A stretch of DNA of 18,103 nt from an uncultured bacterium (GTDB lineage Bacteria > Actinomycetota > Coriobacteriia > Coriobacteriales > Coriobacteriaceae). Position numbers and translations under genes: made by a program. Location of the stretch: contig CAJMMX010000052.1 in NCBI GenBank assembly GCA_905214615.1, positions 1 to 18,103 on the forward strand, written 5' to 3'. Below the pieces are notes generated by a model. The model made no database searches. It saw nothing but the letters and a program-made list of their open reading frames with translations, and was not told the origin of the DNA. Below, one piece after another: positions 7,219-12,834 of the stretch. Within the stretch, counting starts at the first letter, position 1, and each line of letters starts with the position of its first letter.

Positions 7219-8418
7219 CTAGATAAGGTTCTTGCCAGATACCTTATCGAAGAGGTGGGTCGCGTTCTTCTCGAACTTGAACCAGATGGGGTCGCCCGCC
7301 TTGAGCGCACCCTTGGCCTCAAGGTCGACAACGGGAATGATCAGGACGAACTGGCCATCGGGAGCGGTCACGTGGACATGCTCGGTCGAACCCATGAGCT
7401 CGGTCACCTCGACGGTACCCTGGAGCGCGCCCTCCTCGTCCTTGTCGGCAAGCAGAATCTGCTCGGGACGCACGCCGGCCGTGATCTCCTTCACGTCGCC
7501 GCCGTCCCAGTTGAGAGCAAGCTGAGCGCAGGTCTCGGGGGCGAGCGCCACGTTCATATCCTCGGTCTTGACGGTAAAGCCGTTGCCCGAGCGCACCAGC
7601 TGGGCATCGAAGAAGTTCATCTGCGGCACGCCGATAAAGCCGGCGACGAAGATGTTCGCGGGATGGTTGAAGACCTCCTGCGGGGTGGCGATCTGCTGGA
7701 CGACGCCGTCCTTCATGACCACGATACGGTCACCGAGGGTCATAGCCTCGGTCTGGTCGTGAGTAACATAAATGAACGTGCCCTTGATCTCGTGGCGCAG
7801 CTTAATGAGCTCGGCACGCATCTGGTTACGAAGCTTGGCGTCCAGGTTGGACAGCGGCTCGTCCATCAGGAAGACCTTGGGGTCTCGCACGATGGCGCGG
7901 CCGATGGCGACGCGCTGGCGCTGGCCACCCGAAAGCGCCTTAGGCTTACGGTCGAGATACTCGGTAATGCCCAGGATCTCGGCAGCAGAGCGAACCTTGC
8001 GGTCGATCTCGTCCTTGGGGACCTTCTTGAGCTCGAGCGTAAATGCCATGTTCTCGTACACCGTCATATTGGGGTACAGAGCGTAGCTCTGGAACACCAT
8101 GGCGATGTCGCGGTCCTTGGGCGCCACGTCGTTGACGCGCTTGCCGTCGATGAGCACGTCGCCGGAGGTGATGTCCTCTAGGCCGGCGACCATGCGCATC
8201 GTCGTGGACTTACCGCAGCCAGAGGGGCCAACGAGGACGATGAACTCCTGGTCGTGAACGGTGAGGTTGAAGTCCTCTACAGCGAGCACACCGTCCTCGG
8301 TAACCTTGAGGTTGTGCTTCTTCTCCTCGGTCTTCTTCTTTTTGCCAAAGAAGCCCTTCTTTTTTGACTCGTTGTTGGGATACACCTTCTGAACATGTTT
8401 GAGAACGATCTCGGCCAT
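7219..8418 (-). CDS. Sugar ABC transporter ATP-binding protein (MalK/MsmX/UgpC family) with Lys-rich N-terminal insert
   Basis: This ATPase drives sugar import by the two permeases encoded just upstream. The 399-residue protein shows Walker A GPSGCGKST (64-72), Q-loop Gln110, signature LSGGQ (162-166), Walker B FLMDEP (183-188, Glu187 catalytic) and H-loop His220. The part after about 255 is the TOBE-type regulatory region. An insert at about 15-43, rich in lysine (ESKKKGFFGKKKKTEEKK), splits the first strand region, where typical MalK proteins pass directly from KVYP to a short turn and AVDDF. The ATG has AAAGGTAGAG upstream. It is the last gene of a binding protein-permease-permease-ATPase operon. 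Such ATPases can serve several importers, so the substrate cannot be read from this gene alone. Confidence 0.95.
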   Translation of the reverse strand: MAEIVLKHVQKVYPNNESKKKGFFGKKKKTEEKKHNLKVTEDGVLAVEDFNLTVHDQEFIVLVGPSGCGKSTTMRMVAGLEDITSGDVLIDGKRVNDVAPKDRDIAMVFQSYALYPNMTVYENMAFTLELKKVPKDEIDRKVRSAAEILGITEYLDRKPKALSGGQRQRVAIGRAIVRDPKVFLMDEPLSNLDAKLRNQMRAELIKLRHEIKGTFIYVTHDQTEAMTLGDRIVVMKDGVVQQIATPQEVFNHPANIFVAGFIGVPQMNFFDAQLVRSGNGFTVKTEDMNVALAPETCAQLALNWDGGDVKEITAGVRPEQILLADKDEEGALQGTVEVTELMGSTEHVHVTAPDGQFVLIIPVVDLEAKGALKAGDPIWFKFEKNATHLFDKVSGKNLI

Positions 8419-8436
8419 GTCTCTACCTTTCGATAC

Positions 8437-8461
8437 GCGGCGCCGCGCTGAGGGGCGCCGC
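8437..8461 (-). other. Intercistronic hairpin between the second permease and ATPase genes
   Basis: GCGGCGCC (8437-8444) and GGCGCCGC (8454-8461) form a perfect 8-bp GC stem with a 9-nt loop in the 68-nt gap. There is no T-run, so it is more likely an mRNA-stability or translation element than a terminator. Confidence 0.45.
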
Positions 8462-8486
8462 CAAAACTTGCAAAACAGTTACGGCA

Positions 8487-9326
8487 TCAGCCCTTGACGG
8501 CACCTGCCACCACACCGTCGATGATGTACTTCTGGCAGAAGATGTACATGATGACGATGGGGACAACGACCATCATGATGCAGGCCATCATGGGGCCGAG
8601 CTCGACGTGGCCATAGCCGCCGCGGAAGTACTGGATCAAAATAGGAATGGTCTTGTACTTGGTGGAGTCGAGCGTAAGGTAGGGCAGCAGGTAGTCGTTC
8701 CAGACCCACATGGTCTCGAGGATGCCGACCGAAAGATAGGTGGGCTTCATGATGGGGAGAACGATCTTAAAGAACACCTGAACCGGGTTGCAGCCGTCAA
8801 TCATGGCCGCCTCCTCGATCTCGAGCGGGATGTTCTTTACAAAGCCGGCGAACATAAAGACCGCCAGGCCCGCGCCAAAGCCCAGATAGATAAAGCAGAT
8901 GTTGAACGGCGTATTAAAGCCGATGCGGTCCGCCAAATTGGACAGCGTGAACATCAGCATCTGGAACGGTACGACCATCGAGAACACGAACAGGTAATAG
9001 AAGAAGTTCGAGATCTTGTTGTTGACACGAACCACGTACCAAGCGCACATGGAGCAGCACACCAGAATCAGCACGACCGACGTGACTGTGATGATGAGCG
9101 AGTACATAAACGCCGAGGCAAAGCCCTGCTCGTTAAGAGCGTGCACGTAGTTTGCGAGGCCGTTGAACGTCTCGGGCGTGAGCAGATCGAACGCCGTGGT
9201 GGTGCTGATTGCGGTCCCCTTCTTAAAGGAATTGAGCGCAATCATGAACACGGGGTAGATCCACGCGAGCGACAGAATCGTAAAGAAGATCGAGAGCGCG
9301 CGGTTAATAGCCTTATCGCGTTTCAT
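8487..9326 (-). CDS. Sugar ABC transporter permease, MalG type
   Basis: This is one of two inner-membrane permease subunits of a type I carbohydrate importer. The 279-residue protein has about six hydrophobic segments (roughly 10-32, 72-98, 107-130, 140-163, 197-218, 245-265). The EAA loop that docks to the ATPase is EEAAMIDG...IVLP at 171-191. The C terminus (YIIDGVVAGAVKG) is typical of MalG-type subunits. Its ATG overlaps the stop codon of the upstream permease by one base (TAATG), with AAGGAGG further upstream, so the two are translationally coupled. The family is certain; maltodextrin specificity is only suggested by nearby malQ and glgP. Confidence 0.95.
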   Translation of the reverse strand: MKRDKAINRALSIFFTILSLAWIYPVFMIALNSFKKGTAISTTTAFDLLTPETFNGLANYVHALNEQGFASAFMYSLIITVTSVVLILVCCSMCAWYVVRVNNKISNFFYYLFVFSMVVPFQMLMFTLSNLADRIGFNTPFNICFIYLGFGAGLAVFMFAGFVKNIPLEIEEAAMIDGCNPVQVFFKIVLPIMKPTYLSVGILETMWVWNDYLLPYLTLDSTKYKTIPILIQYFRGGYGHVELGPMMACIMMVVVPIVIMYIFCQKYIIDGVVAGAVKG

Positions 9327-10180
9327 TACTGCTGCACCTCCTTGGACCTCGTGGCCTTAAGCTGGATCATAGAAATAGCGACAACCAGGATGCAGAAGAT
9401 AACTGCCTTGGCCTGACCGATGCCCTGCCATGCGATGCCAGCACGCGAATAGAACGTGTTGTAGATGTTCAGGGCGAGCATCTCGGTGGAGTGCGCCGGG
9501 GCACCACCGGTAAGGGCGAGGTTCTGGTCGAACAGCTTAAAGCCGTTGGTGATGGACAGGAACAGGCAGATGGTGATGGTCGGCATCAGGTTGGGGATCT
9601 TAACCTTCCAAAACGTCTGCCATGCCGTAGCGCCGTCGACCTTGGCGGCCTCGATGTAATCAGACGGAATGGACTGCAGACCGGCGATGTAGATGATCAT
9701 CATGTAGCCGACCTGTTGCCACAGGGTCAGGATGATAAGGCCCCAGAAGCCAGCGGCGGAGTTGAGGGCGATAAGCTGGGCACCCACGTTGGAGAGCAGG
9801 CAGTTGATCAGAATCTGCCAAATGTAACCCAGTACAATGCCGCCAATCAGGTTAGGCATAAAGAAAATCGTACGGAAGATGTTGGTGCCCTTGAGCGCCT
9901 TGCGAGTGAGCGCCTGCGCAATGGCCAGCGCGATCACGTTGATGAGCACCGTCGACAGGAAGGCAAACGCCACGGTAAAGAAGAACGATGTGGAGAACTG
10001 CGGGTCGGTCAGTGCGCGCACGTAGTTCTCGATACCGACAAAGTGCGCGTTATTGATGGTAATAAACTGGCAGAACGAGAGATAGAAACCCTGGATAAAG
10101 GGAATCACGAACCCGATCATAAACGCCAGGCACGTGGGCAGCATAAAGAGCGGCCACCAGCGTTTGAGTGCTTTGCCCAT
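9326..10180 (-). CDS. Sugar ABC transporter permease, MalF/MsmF type
   Basis: This is the partner inner-membrane permease subunit. The 284-residue protein has about six membrane segments (about 9-32, 66-90, 105-128, 145-168, 198-215, 256-275). The EAA loop is at 177-196 (IEAAKVDGATAWQTF then KIPNL). It lacks the long periplasmic loop of Escherichia coli MalF, as is normal for MsmF/LacF-type subunits of Gram-positive bacteria. AAAGGA lies seven bases before the ATG. It follows the binding-protein gene after an 87-nt gap with a strong stem-loop and overlaps the next permease gene by one base. Confidence 0.95.
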   Translation of the reverse strand: MGKALKRWWPLFMLPTCLAFMIGFVIPFIQGFYLSFCQFITINNAHFVGIENYVRALTDPQFSTSFFFTVAFAFLSTVLINVIALAIAQALTRKALKGTNIFRTIFFMPNLIGGIVLGYIWQILINCLLSNVGAQLIALNSAAGFWGLIILTLWQQVGYMMIIYIAGLQSIPSDYIEAAKVDGATAWQTFWKVKIPNLMPTITICLFLSITNGFKLFDQNLALTGGAPAHSTEMLALNIYNTFYSRAGIAWQGIGQAKAVIFCILVVAISMIQLKATRSKEVQQ

Positions 10181-10200
10181 AGAAGGGTCCTTTCAATATG

Positions 10201-10236
10201 CAGGGGGCGGGCAAACCTACGTCTGCCCGCCCCCTG
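10201..10236 (-). other. Strong intercistronic stem-loop between binding protein and permease genes
   Basis: CAGGGGGCGGGCA (10201-10213) pairs perfectly over 13 bp with TGCCCGCCCCCTG (10224-10236), with a 10-nt loop. No T-run follows on the minus strand. In ABC operons, elements at this position are known to stabilise the binding-protein transcript or partly stop transcription so that binding protein exceeds permease. That role here is inference. Confidence 0.7.
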
Positions 10237-10267
10237 TCGCTAATCAGATAGCTTGGGCAGCAACTGC

Positions 10268-11584
10268 TTACTCGGAAGCAGCCTTCTCGGTCTTCCAGCC
10301 ATCGACGAAGGCGTTCTTGACGCCGTCCCACTTGGTGTTGTCGGCAGCATAAGCGATGAGAGCCTGCTTGAGGTTCTTCTTCCACTCCTCAGAGGGGATG
10401 TAAACGAAGTCCCAAGCAACGGTCTTCTTGCCGTCCTTGGCCATAGCAACGGCCTGCTGCGAGAAGACGTTGGTGGTCTCCTTAGCGCTCTTGAACGGGG
10501 CGGTCAGACCCATCTTGTCAGCGATGATGCTGGTGGCGGTGTCAGAAGTGACGCACCAATACATGAAGTCCTCGGTGGCCTTCTGGGCATCCTCGGAAGC
10601 CTGGGAGCTGACGCACCAGTAGTTCTCGCCGCCGGAGCACAGGCCCTGGTTCTCCTCGCCGTCGACGCCGATGTAGATCGGCAGCATGCCGAGCTGGTCG
10701 TCGGTCATACCGGCCTTGGTGAGGTCGGCGTAGGCCCAAGAGCCGTTCTGGTAGAAAACGGCCTTACCGGTTGCGAACTCGTTGGTGGCGTCGTCACCGG
10801 TCTTGGAGGCAAGCTGCGAAGGATCGCAGGTGGAGTCGGTGATATACAGGTCGAAGATCTGCTTAAAGTTGTCGAGATACTCGCCCTTGATCTCGTCGTC
10901 CTCCTGGTTGTGCTCCTTCTCGAACTCGTAGTAGAGCGGGAGGTTGGCGAGGTGGGTGGTGTAGCGCCAGCTGGAGGAGTCATCCATGCCGGCGGAAGTG
11001 AAGGCACCGTCAACGCCGAGCTCGTCCTTGCGGGCCTGGATGTCATCGGCGCAAGCCTTCAGCTTGTCGAAGGAGTTGATGTCCTCGGCCTTGTAGCCGG
11101 CCTTCTCGAGGAGCTCCTTGTTGTAGATGATGCCGTAGCTCTCCTGAACCCAGTCGATACCCAGATCCTTGCCGTCGGACTGCAGCGCCAGGGAGTCGTC
11201 GATGAGCTCGCCGCGGAGCTTGGTGTCGGAAAGATCGGCGCAGTAGTCCTTCCAGTTCTTAAGGCCGGTGGGGCCGTTGACCTGGAACAGCGTCGGAGCG
11301 GAGCTCTTGGACATCTCGGACTTGAGCTTCTCCTCGTAGGTGTTGGAGGCGGCGGTCACGATCTTGACCTCGACGCCCTTCTCCTTCTTGTACGCCTTGG
11401 CGATCTCCTTCCACTCCTTGTCGACCTCGGGCTTGAACTGGAGGAAGTAGACCTCGGCAGCGTCACCAGAAGCAGAGGAGCCAGAGCCGGCAGAACCACC
11501 GCAGCCCACGAGGCCCAGACCAAGAACCGCAGCCGCGGAACCAGCAAAGCCCAGGAACTGCCTTCTGCTCATTTCGTTCTTCAT
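10268..11584 (-). CDS. Carbohydrate ABC transporter substrate-binding lipoprotein (family 1), Tat-type signal
   Basis: This 438-residue lipoprotein captures sugar outside the membrane and delivers it to the permeases. The N terminus carries a Tat-like motif SRRQFLG (Arg7-Arg8), a hydrophobic stretch and a lipobox LVGC with lipidated Cys28, followed by a Gly/Ser linker. The rest fits the family 1 extracellular solute-binding fold, including the GKAVFYQNGSWAYADL segment common in MalE/MsmE-like proteins. The frame is open to a GTG at 11602, but that puts the AGGGTGG ribosome-binding site inside the gene; ATG 11584 lies six bases after it and places the Arg pair correctly. It heads the ABC operon, downstream of two copies of the shared operator. 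The substrate is inferred to be an alpha-glucoside or maltodextrin from context only. Confidence 0.93.
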   Translation of the reverse strand: MKNEMSRRQFLGFAGSAAAVLGLGLVGCGGSAGSGSSASGDAAEVYFLQFKPEVDKEWKEIAKAYKKEKGVEVKIVTAASNTYEEKLKSEMSKSSAPTLFQVNGPTGLKNWKDYCADLSDTKLRGELIDDSLALQSDGKDLGIDWVQESYGIIYNKELLEKAGYKAEDINSFDKLKACADDIQARKDELGVDGAFTSAGMDDSSSWRYTTHLANLPLYYEFEKEHNQEDDEIKGEYLDNFKQIFDLYITDSTCDPSQLASKTGDDATNEFATGKAVFYQNGSWAYADLTKAGMTDDQLGMLPIYIGVDGEENQGLCSGGENYWCVSSQASEDAQKATEDFMYWCVTSDTATSIIADKMGLTAPFKSAKETTNVFSQQAVAMAKDGKKTVAWDFVYIPSEEWKKNLKQALIAYAADNTKWDGVKNAFVDGWKTEKAASE

Positions 11585-11692
11585 TACAATCCACCCTTTC
11601 ACACCGTGGCGGCACCCTTTGCCGCCGCCTTCGGAGATTGGCTCGGGGACTTTGCCCCTTTTGCTGACTTGTACAATACGCTATTTGGCTAG

Positions 11693-11704
11693 TTGTTTGA
11701 ACAA
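11693..11704 (-). promoter_or_regulatory. Operator copy B, upstream of the ABC operon
   Basis: TTGTTTGAACAA is a near-perfect palindrome, 11 of 12 matches to TTGTTTAAACAA. It lies 109 bp upstream of the binding-protein start and 75 bp (about seven helical turns) from copy E, which would allow a repressor loop. The 306-bp gap 11585-11890 holds this site, copy E with a candidate promoter, and the gntR terminator; no gene was seen in it. Confidence 0.55.
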
Positions 11705-11750
11705 GTATTACTAGAGCGGTAGAAAAACTTCGGTGAACGGTAATTTCGAC

Positions 11751-11779
11751 TTGATACTTGACAAGTTTTGTATAAACAA
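11751..11779 (-). promoter_or_regulatory. Candidate ABC operon promoter with operator copy E
   Basis: On the minus strand TTGTTT (11779-11774) and TATCAA (11756-11751) form a -35/-10 pair with a 17-bp spacer. The -35 lies inside TTGTATAAACAA (11768-11779 on the plus strand), 11 of 12 matches to the shared motif. A repressor here would cover the -35. The -10 is only a moderate match, so the promoter assignment is weaker than the operator. Confidence 0.4.
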
Positions 11780-11800
11780 TTATTTGTTATCGAATGCAGA

Positions 11801-11849
11801 GAAAACGCCCGATCAAGCCGATGCATCGTCGGTTTGACCGGGCGTTTTC
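11801..11849 (-). terminator. Terminator of the GntR gene
   Basis: A 21-bp stem (11801-11821 with 11829-11849) contains only two G-T pairs and closes a 7-nt loop. On the minus strand it ends GGGCGTTTTCTCTG, giving a short T-run about 40 nt after the gntR stop codon. The other strand also ends in GTTTTC, so it may act in both directions. It separates gntR from the ABC operon. Confidence 0.8.
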
Positions 11850-11890
11850 GCTTTGAGGGCATGAGTCTCGTCAGGCTGCGAGCTAGCCGG

Positions 11891-12610
11891 CTATCGCTTG
11901 GAATTGACGCGGTAATGGAAGATCTCGGGGTGTGTGCGGGCATGCGTGACCTCGAACAAGATGCCGTCCGAGGTGTACGACTGGCTCTCCATAACGGCGA
12001 CGCAGTTGTACTTGCCAAGGTCCAGATAGCTGCAGTCCTCATCGTTGGCGAGCTCGACACTCACCATACGGCGGCTCGCCATCACTTTGATGCCGCGCTT
12101 GTGCTCCAGATAGCCGTAGATAGAATCCGCCGCGATCTCGGGGGTCAGGCCCTTGGCGATCGACGCCAAAAAGTAGCCGTGGTCCACTTGGCGCGCGCTG
12201 CCGTTGAGGCTTCGGACACGCACGACGCGAATCAGCTCCTCGCCCACCTTAAAGCCCAGGCGACGAGAGAGTTGCTCAGTGCAAATCAAATGTTCAAAAG
12301 ACTTGACCTCGGTCGATGCGACGGCATTGTTGCGTTTTGCGAACTCGCCAAACGACTCAACCTCTTCGAGTGCGCCCAGCATATCGGTTTCGCCCTTAAG
12401 CCAAATAACGCGCACGCCCTTGCCGTGTATAGGCTGCACAAACATCTGGTCGGCCAGCATGCTCAAGGCGCGTCGAACGGTATTGCGCGTGCAGCCAAAC
12501 TCCGCGGTCAGCTCGGCTTCGGCTGGCAGCATCTCCTGAAACGCATAGGTCCCGTTGATGATGCGCGAACGGATCTCGCGGTAGATTCCTTCGTAAATCG
12601 CTTTTGGCAT
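11891..12610 (-). CDS. GntR-family (HutC/TreR-like) transcriptional regulator
   Basis: This is a sugar-responsive DNA-binding regulator, most likely a repressor of the transport genes around it. The 239-residue protein has an N-terminal winged helix (1-70) with the family pattern LPAEAELTAEFGCTRNTVRRALSML (29-53) and a C-terminal UTRA ligand-binding domain (about 85-232), with SIYGYLEHKRGIKV as a typical HutC/TreR stretch. GAGGTG lies six bases before the ATG. TreR-type members of this subfamily bind short palindromes with TTGT...ACAA ends, and such palindromes lie on both sides of this gene, which fits self-control and control of both neighbours. UTRA domains commonly sense sugar phosphates; the product of the divergent PTS gene would be a natural effector. 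The ligand and targets are inference. Confidence 0.93.
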   Translation of the reverse strand: MPKAIYEGIYREIRSRIINGTYAFQEMLPAEAELTAEFGCTRNTVRRALSMLADQMFVQPIHGKGVRVIWLKGETDMLGALEEVESFGEFAKRNNAVASTEVKSFEHLICTEQLSRRLGFKVGEELIRVVRVRSLNGSARQVDHGYFLASIAKGLTPEIAADSIYGYLEHKRGIKVMASRRMVSVELANDEDCSYLDLGKYNCVAVMESQSYTSDGILFEVTHARTHPEIFHYRVNSKR

Positions 12611-12662
12611 GATTTCACCTCTAATGAATATGTATGGCTAGGCACGATAGCATTTCTTAAAG

Positions 12663-12710
12663 TTGTTTAAACCGATTATCGGTAAAGCACGGATTATTTA
12701 CCGTCGACGG
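12663..12710. promoter_or_regulatory. Operator copy C and a cluster of further palindromes upstream of gntR
   Basis: TTGTTTAAACCG (12663-12674) matches the shared motif at 10 of 12 positions. It is followed at once by the palindrome CCGATTATCGG (12672-12682), the inverted pair CGGTAAA/TTTACCG (12680-12686, 12697-12703) and the palindrome CCGTCGACGG (12701-12710). The cluster lies in the 224-bp gap between gntR and the divergent PTS-HAD gene. A second regulator is possible. Confidence 0.5.
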
Positions 12711-12771
12711 TTCCCCCGAAACCCAAATCGGACCGAATCAAAACCGTCAATGCGGCAAGCAGCCAGTCCTC

Positions 12772-12796
12772 TACAATGAGTTCATTGTTTAAACGT
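12772..12796 (+). promoter_or_regulatory. PTS-HAD promoter -10 and operator copy D
   Basis: TACAAT (12772-12777) is a good -10 hexamer, identical to that of malQ. No good -35 is seen at 16-19 bp, which may mean activator dependence. TTGTTTAAACGT (12785-12796) begins just downstream, at the expected transcription start, 10 of 12 matches to the shared motif and containing the full GTTTAAAC core. Confidence 0.55.
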
Positions 12797-12834
12797 TCTT
12801 GCTCGCACAGCATGTTGCATCCGAAAGGCATATT

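Noticed and set aside
11758..11790. Plus-strand promoter starting with a perfect TTGACA at 11758-11763
   Set aside because: The -10 at proper distance (TATTTG) is poor and any transcript would run at once into the 21-bp terminator and then antisense to gntR. An antisense RNA is possible but unsupported.
12799..12834. TTG start for the PTS-HAD protein
   Set aside because: The operator overlaps the region just before it, there is no ribosome-binding site, and ATG 12835 has GAAAGG and gives the usual EIIC N terminus.
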